Under the pieces are notes generated by a model. The model had not been told where the DNA came from. It saw only the letters and a list, made by a program, of their open reading frames with translations, and ran no database searches. DNA of 39,418 nucleotides from positions 3,047 to 42,464 of the forward strand of contig MNCI01008952.1 in the NCBI GenBank assembly GCA_015680685.1, given 5' to 3'. Below are positions 18,599 to 30,289 of this stretch, in pieces. The first letter of the stretch is position 1; each line of letters opens with the position of its first letter. The position numbers were made by a program, and so were the translations under genes. The DNA is from Gnetum montanum (lineage: Eukaryota > Streptophyta > Gnetopsida > Gnetales > Gnetaceae).

Positions 18599-19760
18599 TT
18601 ACTTTGTCCTACAATCACAACAATCACACAAACATTCTTGTAGTTCATTCTTCTTAATGTTTTGACATACCAAAAGGTCATCATACCTTTTGATTCTTTG
18701 ATTTCCATTTTTGGAATCTTCATTAGTAAGGGCCATACAAATAAGATGTGACCTTATAGAGAAGTCATCCATTTCCCCTTCACTATAGTCTACATCCCAA
18801 CTTGTGTACAAATTTTTCTTTTTCTTTTCAACTTTAAATGGAACATTCTTTTGTAACCTAGTAATACTTGGATATTCAGAGGCCATATGACCTCTACCAC
18901 CACAAACCCAACATTCTATAGAAGATAGATCAAGGTTAGAATTTTTGAAATTTTTACCTTTTTCTTTACCTTTGATTCCTTTTTTATTAAAGCTCTTTTC
19001 TTTTCAAGCTAGTAGTCTTTGAACTCTTTTTGACAAGATAGCCAATTCATCTTCATTATTTGCTTCATGCTAAGATGAATCCTTCTCCATTGATGAACTT
19101 TTGAAAGTAATGGATTTTTATTTTATTTCATCTTTACTTATGATATTCATCTTGGAAGCTATGAGTGCACTTTGAAGCTCTTTAAACTTTAGGACTGAGA
19201 GATACCTAGCTCTTCCATAACTATTAACTTACGTCTGAATTTAGGTTGTAATGTTCTAATCATTTTGATAGTTACATCAATTTTGGGTAAATATTTTCTC
19301 ATCCCTCTAATAGCTACAACTAAATCATTAGCTCTATAAAAATAATCTTTGATCTTCTCTCCTTCTTTCATTTTTAATTTATAATATTCACTTTACAAAA
19401 CTAGAAGCTTAGATTGTTTAACAATAGAAGTAGATTCATAAGTAGCTTCTAGGGTTTTCCAAATATATTTTGTAGTTTTACACCTAGCTACTCTATTGAA
19501 CTTAGATTTACTTAAATCACAATAAAGACAAGTTTTAGCTTTGAAATCAAACATAAACTTATCTTTTTCATTTCAACTCCATTTGCTTCTTGGCTTGTAG
19601 TTCTTATAGTGTTGTCAATGGGTGGCATGTATTCTTCTAAGATGAATTAAAAAATTTTGAGCTTCATGGATTCAAAGAATTATTGCATTTAAGCCTTTCA
19701 CTATTAAAAAATGATTCCATTAAACAGTATTAGATTGGTGTATGACGTTCCTTCTATCAT
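18599..19760 (-). pseudogene. gag: Ty1/copia gag (copia copy 2)
   Basis: The reading starts near the ATG at 19760 with IEGTSYTNLILFNG, parallel to the start of copy 1. It continues through FNRVARCKTTKYIWKTLEAT, YESTSIVKQSKLLVL, LKMKEGEKIKDYFYRANDLV and IKMIRTLQPKFRRKLIVMEE (19371-19189). A CCHC zinc knuckle follows at 18913-18872, ECWVCGGRGHMASEY, where the last Cys is Tyr. The C-terminal part SEGEMDDFSIRSHLICMALT ends at 18599. The coding lies in several frames with many stops. Compared with copy 1 it lacks the solo LTR, so it is the reference that defines that insertion. The different zinc ligand lost in each copy shows independent decay. Confidence 0.8.
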
Positions 19761-19798
19761 TCACTCCTAATTTGTTAAGCTCAAAATTGAGAGTACTT

Positions 19799-19811
19799 GC
19801 CTCTAACACTA
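19799..19811 (-). promoter_or_regulatory. Decayed copia primer-binding site (copy 2)
   Basis: GCCTCTAACACTA (plus strand) aligns with the intact GGCTCTGATACCA of copy 1 with four differences and sits at the same distance from the LTR start. Confidence 0.6.
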
Positions 19812-19813
19812 CT

Positions 19814-20558
19814 TGAAGGTCAAGAGTTTAGAAGGAGGGTTGAATAAGTTCCACCAATTAAAACTAAAACTACAAATAGATGTACCTAGTTCCCTAACTT
19901 AGATACATCCACAAGAGAAGGATAGGATTCTTGCACACCTCCAAACTTTATTTCTTAAAAAATGTGGTTTCAAGAACATCACAACCTTTATAAAATTTGA
20001 GTTGAATAAGGGGTATTTTCTCTTAAGGAACACACCCAATTTCATAATGTCCCAGCAAGCTCAAAATGTGGTTTTAGGGATTCCACAACCTTTACAATAA
20101 GTTGAGGTATTCATGGAGTGGTTTATCTTAAGAAATAAACTCAACTCTATAGAGTTCCAACAAGTTCAAGAGATGCCTTTTCACAACAAGCACCTCAACC
20201 CTATAGGGATTACAAAAAGAAAATAAATATTAAGAAGAGAATGTAACTACACTTTTCAAATTCCTTACTTTGAGGATCTCACAATTATAATACTCAACTC
20301 ACAAAAGAGAAAGAATTGAAGAAAAAATTGATTCACAAGATGTGTACAATAAAGGAAATATTCATATGTATAGTGCTTGTCCTTTTTTCAAAGATATTTT
20401 TTCTTTTATAATAATTTTCATTTTCAAATAACTATTGAAATTAATACAATAGCTAGGAAATGAATAGTTGAAAAATCTCATTCAAGCTTGGGATGTCTCA
20501 CTAACTTGTGACTGCTTACAGGTGGAACATCTTACTTTTTATGGAATATCTCACATGG
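19814..20558 (-). mobile_element. 5' LTR of copia copy 2, truncated by the assembly gap
   Basis: The LTR starts TGAAGGTCAAGAG.. and follows the copy 1 LTR block by block. Within it AATGTGGTTTCAAGAACATCACAACC recurs with changes at about 100-bp spacing (19966, 20056). It runs into the run of N at 20559, so its outer end is unseen. Confidence 0.6.
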
Positions 20559-21169
20559 NNNNNNNNNNNNNNNNNNNNNNNNNNNNNNNNNNNNNNNNNN
20601 NNNNNNNNNNNNNNNNNNNNNNNNNNNNNNNNNNNNNNNNNNNNNNNNNNNNNNNNNNNNNNNNNNNNNNNNNNNNNNNNNNNNNNNNNNNNNNNNNNNN
20701 NNNNNNNNNNNNNNNNNNNNNNNNNNNNNNNNNNNNNNNNNNNNNNNNNNNNNNNNNNNNNNNNNNNNNNNNNNNNNNNNNNNNNNNNNNNNNNNNNNNN
20801 NNNNNNNNNNNNNNNNNNNNNNNNNNNNNNNNNNNNNNNNNNNNNNNNNNNNNNNNNNNNNNNNNNNNNNNNNNNNNNNNNNNNNNNNNNNNNNNNNNNN
20901 NNNNNNNNNNNNNNNNNNNNNNNNNNNNNNNNNNNNNNNNNNNNNNNNNNNNNNNNNNNNNNNNNNNNNNNNNNNNNNNNNNNNNNNNNNNNNNNNNNNN
21001 NNNNNNNNNNNNNNNNNNNNNNNNNNNNNNNNNNNNNNNNNNNNNNNNNNNNNNNNNNNNNNNNNNNNNNNNNNNNNNNNNNNNNNNNNNNNNNNNNNNN
21101 NNNNNNNNNNNNNNNNNNNNNNNNNNNNNNNNNNNNNNNNNNNNNNNNNNNNNNNNNNNNNNNNNNNNN
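20559..21169. other. Assembly gap (611 N)
   Basis: There is no sequence information. Any frame crossing it is an artefact. It lies between a copia LTR and the RT of an Athila-type element, so the 5' part of that element may be hidden or lost here. Confidence 1.
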
Positions 21170-21329
21170 TACTGATGCTCAAGTTGAAAACATTTAATTT
21201 TGTAGATGAATGCAAATGTGGAATAATTTTAAGTCTAGAGTGTTAATGTAGATACTATGCTAGTTTTATTGCTAGAGCCTAGACAAGCTATTATGAGTAT
21301 GAAGCACATGGGTGATACTAGAAGATCTA

Positions 21330-22440
21330 CTACAAAAATTCTTGATTTTTTTCCTTATCATTTGTGGATTAGGTATTGGATACTATACTAGGTCATAAGT
21401 ATTATAGTTTTCTAGATGGATATAGTGTTTACAACCAAATCCAAATTGCACTAGAGGACTAGGCCAAAAAAAATTTTACAAATCCTTAGGAGACTTTTGC
21501 ATCTAAAAAAATGTCTTTTGGTCTATGTAATGGTTTGAAAATTTTTTCATGTCTTGTTCTTAGCATCTTCCAATATCAAATTGACAATGGTGTGAAAGTG
21601 TTTAATGATGAATTTTTCACCTATGGTGTTAACTTTGAACATGCTCTAGACCATCTTGAGTAAGTGCTAAAATGGTGTATGGATACTAACTTGAAGTTTG
21701 ACTAGCAAAAGAGTCACTTGGTGATCTCAGATGCCATTATTCTAGAAGTTAGATCTTATAGAAAGACATTGAGGTAGATCTAGAAAAGATAAGGATTATC
21801 CAAGGAATTACTAGACAACCTCAAATAGTCAACAATGTGAGATCATTTCTTGAACATACTAGTTACTATATATGATTCATTAAAAAAAAATTTAGAATTG
21901 TGAAATCTATAGTGGAGCTTACTAAGAAGAAAGTAATATTCAAATAAATGAAGCAGTACTAATGAGCATTCTAACTCTTAAAGTAGAAGCTCATAGAAAC
22001 ACTAATCCTACGATCACCATATTGTTCTAAATGATTCCACATCATGATAGGTGCATCTAATTATGGTTTAGGACTAGTACTTATACAAATGGATGATTAC
22101 AAATGCCCATATTACATCCATTATTCTTGTAAAAAAATTTTAGGTACACAACTTAACTAGATCACAACAAAAAAAGAATTAATGGTTATGGTATATACCC
22201 TTAAAAAATTCAAGCACCATGTGCTTGGATATCTATTTTTCATGCCCATTTATCATAGCACTATTTGCTTCCTTAGGAATAAGTTGGTAGTGAGCCCCAT
22301 GTTATATGGTGATTGGTGATCCTACAAAAATTTGATTTAACAATGATGTACAAAAAGAGAATAGAGAATGTTGTTGCTAATCACTTGTCATGGTTAAGAT
22401 GGGATGGAAATGCAAATGAAGAGTCTTTATCTAATTAATT
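21330..22440 (+). pseudogene. pol: Reverse transcriptase and RNase H, Athila-type Ty3/gypsy
   Basis: RT blocks in order: GHKYYSFLDGYSVYNQIQIA (about 21390-21450), MSFGLCNG (21511-21534, from MPFGLCNA), VKVFNDEFFTYGVNFEHALD (21594-21650, where the FMDD active site has become FNDE), LKWCMDTNLKFD*QKSHLVI, and VDLEKIRIIQGI. RNase H follows with LMVMVYTLKKFKHHVLGYLF (22180-22240) and the end motif EFDLTMMYKKRIENVVANHL plus SWL (about 22330-22400). FLDGYSGYNQI..EDQ..TTF and the ..NLVLNWEKCHFMV-like segment fit the Athila branch. Many stops and loss of the catalytic Asp make it inactive. The upstream part lies in or beyond the gap. Confidence 0.75.
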
Positions 22441-23640
22441 TTTAAATGAGTTTCTTTTTCCCAAAGCAATTGAAATCACAACATTACCTAGAATCATAAA
22501 TTGGTATAATGAATTCATCTCCTATCTACTCACTTAAGACACTCTTAATAAATGAGATCATATGAAGAAATAATAGTTCCTTCACTAGGTTAAGCATTAC
22601 ATTGAGATAGGAAGAAGCCTTTATAAAATCTATGTGAATGGCCTAGTATGATGGTATGTACTAGATAAAGATGAACCTTGAGTTGTCTAAGATGGACACA
22701 AAGGTCCATGTAGGGATCATTATGCATGTTGAAGAACAACCATTAAAATATTGATGGTAGGATATTTTTGATGTATAATATTTAGAGATGTTCATAATTT
22801 TTCCCATTCATGCAAAATATGTTAATGAGATGAAGGAATAATAGCTAGAATGAAGAGACTCCAATAGTGGATCTAGCCATTGGAGCCTTTTAGTATTTGG
22901 GGAATTGATTTCATAGGATCCTTCACTTCCATGTCTAATGCAAATTCTTACATCATTATCACTATTGACTATTATATCAAATGATCTAAAGTTATAGATA
23001 TTATTGACTATACTTCCTTCATTACAGCTTGAGTTTTTCAATAATAGGTGATAAAAAAGTTTGATATACCTAGGATACTAATTTTTATCAATAGTTACTA
23101 GTGATATCTTTTGAATGTTAACATAATTCTTAAGGGTATAATATGAACTCACAACATCCTATAATATGCAAGCCAATGGTCAAGGTAAAATAAACAAGAA
23201 TCCTTAATAGATATAGAAAAGACTAAAGCACAAATTTAAATGATGTCCTATGAGCTTATCACTTAACTTGAAATTTTTTTAGAAGCTACTCTCCTTGTGA
23301 GTTAGTATATGAAAATTTATCCAAATTTCCAATTAAAATTGAACTTTGTACACTCAAAACTATATGTGACTTTCACATAGATATTAAATTAGAAAAAAAG
23401 AGAGACTAATGGTGGTCAACATGCTAGATGATAGTTGAAGTGTAGCCCTCATGATGAATGAAATGCATAATGCATATAAGAAGCAATGACATGATGCTTG
23501 AATAGGAAGAGTTGAATTTCAATGAGGAGATAAGATTTTTTATTAGAGTTTCATGAATTTACCTTAACAAAATAAGTTCCAAACATTATGGAAATGTGTA
23601 ACATCTTATCCCTTGTTAAGGAAGAAATTGTATATTAGAT
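22441..23640 (+). pseudogene. pol: Integrase, Athila-type Ty3/gypsy
   Basis: Continues from the RNase H. A degraded zinc-binding region is recognisable as HKGPCRDHYA (near 22700, from H..GPxGxHY). The core starts with PFSIWGIDFIGSFTSMSNAN and SYIIITIDYYIK (22886-22980), matching the (W)GIDFMGPF..SYILVAVDYVSKWVEA core with its catalytic Asp. C-terminal traces include RQLDDS, MNEMHNAYK and FMNLP near 23430-23570. The reading frame is broken by TAG/TAA codons and indels, and the tail fades out by about 23640. Confidence 0.6.
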
Positions 23641-24740
23641 ATGAAATTAACCTTTGAAAAAATGGATGCCTTGTTATGAGAAGTTATAACTATTCATGGC
23701 ACCCCTTGGAAATGGGTTCAACTTATGACATTTAAGGATAGGTTTGGAGGTCACATCAACATGGAGTTGTAGAGTGAGGTTAGCAAGTGATAAGAGCCAA
23801 GTGAAGCAGGACAAGAAGAAACTAATCACTCCTTTGACTAGATGATCTAATCATGGTAGCAGTGTTGGATTACCTCTAAGATCCTAAGTGTTATAGGAAG
23901 ATAACCCAAGAGCATTAATGGTGTATCCAATAATTCCATTAATAATTTTTTTTCTATTTATTTTCCTTTAAATTTGGTGTTCTCTTCATCATTATTTTCC
24001 AAGTTGAACATGTGATCAAGTTATTTTAATGCAATATGATGATTTTTCATAAGGAACAATTGCATTTATTAACATCTAGGAACATGATGTCACATTTGAT
24101 ATAAAAGTAAACTATGGTCTAGGAGCCAAAATTAAATTGAAAAGAAAGAAATATCATTCAAGTTTCATTATTAATATAAGAAAGGGATACATTAGGAAGA
24201 AGGGATATAGGAAAAGAGAGGATATAGAAAAAGCATGAATACATGTAATACATGGAGGGAATTAAACATTCAATTTGAAAAGTTGAAAAATATCTTTAGC
24301 AATCTTTTCTTGAGCCACCCATTCTTCCATGCTAGCATCATTCTTCTTGAGTACATTTGAACATCCAACTAAATCATCATAAAGTTGCCTAATATATTTT
24401 GTGGTATTTGAGAAGTAGCCTTTGCTTGATTAGCCTTAATAAGCTTAGATTCTAATAAATTGACTTGAAGGCTTTGTTGTGTCATATATTCCTTCCATTC
24501 TTTCTCTTTCCTTTGCAAATATAAGATAAGAGTTTTAAGTGGGAAAAAAAGAGAGAGAAAAGAAGAGAATAAAAAGATAATAATAATAATAAGAGGGATT
24601 ATAAACTTATAACAACTAGAAAATTTGGTGCTAAAAAAACCAAAAATCCCAACATGTAATAGTTTAACTCTGGGATCCATCGACCTCAAAAAGGATCTGG
24701 AGCATCTTAAACGGTCTTGTCGCACTTGAGGACTTGGGGG
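23641..24740. other. Unassigned repeat DNA; short minus-strand coding-like remnant
   Basis: Probably the 3' untranslated part of the Athila-type element, followed by another repeat. On the minus strand 24740-24200 has pieces that read like protein (YIRQLYDDLVGCSNVLKKND and ASMEEWVAQEKIA in one frame, NLLESKLIKANQAKATSQIP in another). I do not recognise them. GGTTCTATTACCA (24739-24751) differs from the copia primer-binding complement at three positions and is followed by GGATG, so a minus-strand LTR might begin at 24755. Confidence 0.25.
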
Positions 24741-26830
24741 TTCTATTACCAGGATGAAATATTAATAAAAAACATGCTAAAAATGCATAAATAATAGATC
24801 CTACAATGAAATGTAATTGCAAAAATAATGATAAAATAAACCAAAACACTAAAAATTATTTTTATTAATACTATGAAAATACATGGTTTAGAGAGTACAA
24901 AATGTGGAACTATAATTGTTCTACAGGTCCTTGAAAATGGAAATGCAAATCTAGCTTATGTGTAGGTAGTGTATGTCTTCTAGTCATCCCAAATTTTCTT
25001 GGTTCATTATTTCACTCATACATTGCAATAAGATCTTGGTTCTCTAACAATCTACTCTTGAAAATGGCTTTGGACTCTCAAATCTCTTTCTCTCAAAAGT
25101 CTCAAGTTTGAGAGAGTTGCAAATATCCAAAACTCCTGAAGATGATGATGATTTTTGTTTAAATAGCCCATGAATTTCCTAATTCTTTTGTAACTTTATT
25201 CTAGCTATTTGTTGATATTCCCTACAAAATTTTTGATGATTACAATGGCCAAAATTTGTAATGTGTATTATACCAATATTTTTAACTTTTTGAAGCTAAA
25301 ATACCAATGTGTATGAGACTTTTCACCACCCAAAATTGTAGCATGTGATCCATCAATGTGTGGAGCTTTTCTTGCCAAATTTGATGATGTATTTAGACTA
25401 TTTTCATCATTGAAATTCCAATGTGTGAACCATCAATTTTTTTTTGGATTTTGTTACTAAATTTTGGCAATGTATTAATACTTTGGGCTTCAAAACATTG
25501 GCATAAATGAAATTTCAGCTTGTGGGATTTAGATTTTATTATAAGTATCAAAAAATGTCTAAAAATTTATTAGAACAAGGCCACACATTAGTATTTTTTA
25601 TGGAAAAGAAGGCAATTATTTTTTATCTTGAAATTTTTATCAACTTACAATGAAAATCTTGGCTATTAGGGTTTTTATGCATAACATAATTTTTTTGTCA
25701 GATGTTTCATTAGTCCCTCTTTGTTGATGTTTGGAGGATTGAATTAAGAAACATCAACAAATAATATGAAACACCATCATAGATGCATCAAAAATGCTCC
25801 CTCTCCATATTTGATTTGATGGCTATCGAATCATGCCAAGGAGTGATCACTATGATGAAGTAAGATCATAATGAAATGCCAAAAGTTTGGGATGAGATGA
25901 TGGATATATTAGGTATGGGAGAATGGTTAGATTGGCTAACATGGAATTTCAAATGTGAACATCATGGCTATGGTATAGCAATGACATGTGTATTGTCTTA
26001 AAATATCTCCATGCTTTGTGCTTGAACTACTAGTTATTCTTGGGATTCTTTGGTTACTTGGCTCCTTTTTGTATTTGTTTGATTTGCTTCAAGTTACATT
26101 GGCATCTTAGCGATCTTGAGAATTTTATCCTTCATTATCTTTTTTTATCTTTTTTTAAGGTTGAAACCCTCATTAGGTTTCATTACCAGGGCCAAAATTT
26201 GCTTCTTTTTCTCATTGAATGAGCTGTGATATATTCAATGAAATTGATGGTGGAGCATGTTGAAGAAGATATCACATGGACATGGTGCATGATTATCAAA
26301 CATAGGCTTTCATCATTGTCAAGGTAAGGAGGCTTGCATTTTGGCTATAGGGTTACGGGTTAGGAGGGGTAATGGAGATGAAGTAAGGTAAGCACTCTTA
26401 AGAAGATTCAACACACAAGAAAAAATCTCATGCATCAAGGTCATAAAGTGATTCACTACTATAATGAATCATACCTCTATAATGGCTTTAGGCTTATTCT
26501 GTAAGTGCAACTTCTAGAGGATAAGAAAACAAGTCAAAAAATACATGTGATTACAGGAAATTTTATAAGGGCATATGAGAAAATAAGCAAATATAGGCCA
26601 CCATTAGTTACAATTAGTAAAACATGAGAAATTTGTACTTTGTTTCATAGATTTATACAAAGTTTGCAATGCTTTGAGATTCTAGAAAGAAATAAGAGAT
26701 CACACAAGCTTGATTATTATATGATAGAAAGATTGTCAATGTCAATCATTAATCAAAACCTATAAACAAAGGAAAACAAAAGCTATAAGCAATTAGGTCA
26801 ATGTTAGATATAATAAGATTTGAGATATGA
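24741..26830. other. Possible LTR or 3' region; 'CCAATGTGTG' words
   Basis: No coding sequence was recognised. Words such as ATACCAATGTGTATGAG, ATCAATGTGTGGAGC, TTCCAATGTGTGAACC and GCCACACATTAG recur between 25250 and 25620. They are the same motif that forms the array at 31.44-32.70 kb. A minus-strand TATTTAAA-like box lies at about 25158. Together with the weak primer-site match at 24739 this could be an LTR, but both ends are uncertain. Confidence 0.3.
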
Positions 26831-27990
26831 ATGATTGATTAGATTGGTCAATTCATTTCCATCAATGTCCATTAGTTTAAATGCTTTATTTTCATGAGCT
26901 TTGTTGACCAAGAAAGATCCTTTCCAATTGGGCAAAAATTTATCTGCGTGTTCACAAATGGCCTTGAGGACAAGGTCTCTTTCCTTGACTTTTCATCTAT
27001 TGAGATCATTCTATTGTTTCTATCTCTCTTGATATCATTTGATGTTGACTAGAATTTGTATTCACCATTCCTCCATCAAATTAAGGTCAAAGATATGTAG
27101 TTCTTATTCTGATCATTAGGGATGAAGTTAAATGTAGCTACCCTTAAAGATGGTACCTATAATTCAAGAGGCAAAATAGCTTGAGATCCATAAATAAGGG
27201 TATATGGGATGGTACTAGTTATAGTTCTAAATATTTTCCTATAGGCTTAAAGTGCATACATGAGTTGTTCATGCCATGTACATTTGCTATTGTTTAGCAT
27301 CTTCCTAAGAAGGTTTATGATGACCTTGTTGCTAGCTTTGACTTTTCCACTGGCTTGTGAATAGTATGATGATGAAAAGAAATGTTTGATGTTTAATTAT
27401 TAACAAATGGTTTGCATTTCTTGGCTACTAAATTATGGTCCATTTTCTATGACTATATTTCAAGGTAAGACAAAATGGGACACTATGTTGTTTAACATGA
27501 ATTTACAAACTTGTTAAGATGTTATTTTCCTTATAGTGATAGCTTCAACCTATTTCATGAAATATTTGGTTACAGTGATGATGAATTCATTTCCTACTAA
27601 AAATTTGGGCATTATAGGTTTGATAATGTTAATTCCCCATCATTGAAATGGCCATGTGATCTAAGTAGTATGTAACTTAGTTTGTGACACATGTATCAAT
27701 CTACTGTGCCATTGATAGATATCACACATTCTAACCTTCTATAAGTAATCAATTTTATATAGGATTAATAATACCCTAAGCATCTAATCTTTGTGGCCAT
27801 GGCTCTAGGTCCTATATGTCATCCATATATGCCATCGTGATCCTGCTTAAGGATTCTGAGGGCTTTTAATTTGACCCAGTGCCCTAACAATATGGCATCA
27901 TAGGACATTTGACATAATGTGTTATTGGCTATGAGGACATATTATCTTGATTGTTTATGTACAATGTGCTTTTGAGAGACGATTAGGTTC
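26831..27990 (-). pseudogene. pol: Integrase, Tat-type Ty3/gypsy
   Basis: Read on the minus strand. The HHCC region near 27870-27700 includes ILKQDHDGIYGWHIGPRAMA and TKIRCLGYY, the H-x-G..GxHxxxRxLAxKxxRxGYxW block of Tat integrases. Next come GHFNDGELTLSNL (from W(P)FxxWGxDIxGP..) and IITVTKYFMK*VEA (27590-27535, from VxxDYFTKWVEA). The C-terminal domain is KVKERDLVLKAICEHADKFL, then PNWKGSFLVNKAHENKAFKL (26985-26850), the usual (GD)LVLK..KFxPNWEGPYxV end. The frame shifts repeatedly. It directly follows the second RNase H at 28179-28610. Confidence 0.75.
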
Positions 27991-28099
27991 TGTGAATGTT
28001 CATCATGTATTGGGTAAAACTTAATGTTATCATGTCACTCTTGTTAAGGGGTATTATTAATTGTAGCTATATAGTTGTCTCTAATGTTCTATCTGATGA

Positions 28100-28615
28100 G
28101 AAGAGCACATTTTTCCATTAAGGAAGGTAACTTAATAAATAAATCGAGTATCACACTTGGGCTAAGGTGGCTATGACATTAGCTAAGTTGTTCTTGGCTT
28201 AGGGAATGTCTTGTATGCCTTGTAAATTGTAACACAAGTATTCGTTTGGCTAGATCACAGTAAGGTTGTAAATGTTTAGCTTTGCATGTGTAGACTTCCG
28301 TCACTTGCTTAATTACTAGTTGCAAATCATCTATTATCATTAAACATGTAATTCCATGGTTATGAGCTATCATCTTCCCTTTGATTAATCCTTTGTATTT
28401 TGATACATTATTAATACATGAGAATTAGAAAGAGTAAGAGAAAGGTTGGATCTCACCAGAGGATAACATTATGATGATAGAAATAGTTACCCCTTGTGTA
28501 GTTGAAGCCCCATCAAAATGCATAGTGGCCTCATACCCTTTAGATACTTCATTAATAATGTTGGGATGATCATTTGGGAACTCAAGATTTATGGCTACAA
28601 TATCCTCCATTAGGA
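28100..28615 (-). pseudogene. pol: Second (archaeal-like) RNase H domain, Tat-lineage marker
   Basis: After the connector STKGQAIDTQLTTFL (28660-28610; the tether usually reads KGQALADFLA), the minus strand reads YEATMHFDGAST and QGVTISIIIMLSSGEIQPFS (28530-28430). This matches the FDGAS...GxGIxLxSP(x)G start of the additional RNase H. Then comes GITCLMIIDDLQLVIKQVTE, VYTCKAKHLQPYCDLAKRIL and HTRHSLSQEQ, from GDSQLVIxQVxGEY..KxxxLxxYxxxAxxL and the HIPRxxNxxADALA end. The domain is known from the Tat branch (Ogre, Grande, Retand and relatives). Its presence fixes the clade. Confidence 0.85.
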
Positions 28616-30235
28616 AAGTGGTGAGTTAAGTGTCTATAGCTTAACCTTTTGTTGAGACCTAGGAGATGTAATGCAGGTTAAACTTAGCTATTATGGCCTT
28701 CCACTAAGCTTTGTAGGTACTCTTGTAAATGTTGATTATTATGTCTCTTAGAACATTACCTATAGATATGTCATTGACCTATCTTCTAAAGAGGTAGTGT
28801 CTCTACTTATTTAAGGAAAAGACTAGGCCTAAACAATGCTTCTTGATCTTTGTGTATTTAGTCTTGTAAGCTATCAATGCATGGCTCAAATAGTAAATAG
28901 GAAGATTCGCTCCATCATCTCAATTTTTAATAGAGAATAGAGGTTATGAATGTATTAGAGATTGCAAAGTAGATCTAAAATAGTTTGCCTTTTTGAGGTT
29001 GGTACATGGTGGGTAGTTGGGCTAACTCTTAATTAATTTTATCAAAGGCTTCTTGGCTTTGGTCAATCTGCTCATTGTGAACCAATTTTTTAAGTAAGTG
29101 TTGCATGGGTTGTAGCTTATTTGTAAATATTGAGATGAATCTATGCATAAATTACAATCTATCTTATAATCCTCACAGTTCCTTAAGGGTAGTAGATACT
29201 ACTAAGCTAGTTATGACCTTAACCTTATTAGGATTGACATGTATCCCTACCTCGGATACTATAAAATCTAGCATATTACTAGTTTTAATGTTGAAGACAC
29301 ATTTCTTAGGATTAAGTCTAAGCTCATACTTGAGACAACATTGAAGGACTAGATTTAGGTCATGTGCATGGTCATTTATCATCTTGGATTACATGACTAT
29401 GTTGTCAACATAATCATTAAGTAACCCTAGTATGTAGTCATTGAAAATATAGGTCATGATTCATTGATAGGTTGCACCTATGTTCTTTAGATCAAATGAC
29501 ATTATGGTATGATAAAAGATTATCCAAGGGGTCATGAAGGTCACATAGAGTTAATGCTCTAGATTAATCCTAACCTAATTGTATCTAGAGAATCCATCCT
29601 TAAATAATAACAAAGTATGACTACCCATAGTATCAATAAGTTGATCAATACTAGGCAAACGAAAATCTTTAATGGCTATCTTATTAAGGTCTTGGAAATC
29701 AATAAAAGTACTAATGCTCCTATTTTTCTTGGAAACTACCACTATGTTAGACACCCAATTAGTGTAATCAACATCTCGAATGAAACCATCTTGGTATAAC
29801 TTCTTAATCTCATCGCAAATTACTATGTCTAGATCTAGTCTAATTTTGCAAATTTTTTGCTTAACAGGCTTAATACTAGAGTCAAGTATAATATTATGAT
29901 ACACTAAACATGGGTCTAATTCTCATATATCTTCATATGACCTAGAAAAGACTTTTATGTTATCCCAAAGGGCCTTGGTGATGTCTTGGGCCATCTAGAA
30001 TTGTAATAAGAACTTCAACAGGAGAATCCTTAGCAATGTCACTGGCCTCAAGGTCAAGGATTTTAACTATGTAATCAGTCCATTCAAGACACTTCTCTAT
30101 TGAGGCTATATAGTCAAACTAGCTCTTGGGTTCAAGATCTACATAATCAAGGAAAATTGGTCATTTGACATTTCCATAGGATCTATTTAGGCTCAAAGGT
30201 TGGCTAATTTATGTCCATGTGTCTACGTCCTAATC
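28616..30235 (-). pseudogene. pol: Reverse transcriptase and first RNase H, Tat-type Ty3/gypsy
   Basis: Minus strand. A pre-RT linker (..ASIEKCLEWTDYIVKILDLE..) leads to WDNIKVFSRSYEDI*ELDP (about 29970), the (F)AWSYEDMPG(L/I)DP block. The RT continues with YHNIILDSSIKPVKQKICKI, EIKKLYQDGFIRDVDYTNWV, SNIVVVSKKN and TFIDFQDLNKIAIKDFRLPS, then LLLFKDGFSRYNQV (29904-29565). The active-site block is YVDNIVM (29415-29395), so YxDD has become YVDN. The thumb is LQCCLKYELRLNPKKCVFNI (29340-29280). The first RNase H reads KYTKIKKHCLGLVFSLNK* and RHYLFRR (28860-28790). The strongest part (29575-29904) is open for 109 codons, so this copy is less decayed than the Athila one. Confidence 0.85.
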
Positions 30236-30275
30236 CTGCATGCCAACAAAAAAATATTATGTAGCATCTATGTGG
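30226..30275 (-). promoter_or_regulatory. Candidate splice acceptor or LTR/leader junction upstream of Tat RT
   Basis: The minus strand reads ATATTTTTTTGTTGGCATGC then AG|GATTAGG (AG at 30237-30236), a strong acceptor with a pyrimidine tract directly before the coding-like linker. Read the other way, plus-strand AAAAAAATATTATGTAGCAT (30248-30267) resembles the inner LTR edge of element A (AAAAAAATTGTGACATCTAA). In that case an LTR would start at about 30260. The two readings exclude each other; see findings. Confidence 0.35.
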
Positions 30276-30289
30276 TATGATTATTAAAC

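Noticed and set aside
20468-21215. Long open frames of 227-235 codons on both strands
   Set aside because: They are made almost wholly of the N gap (20559-21169) and carry no information.
24369-24849. Membrane-like minus-strand proteins rich in Ile/Phe
   Set aside because: The hydrophobic part comes from an AATAATAAT/AGAGAGAA-type simple-sequence stretch, and the frame has no recognisable start context or family.
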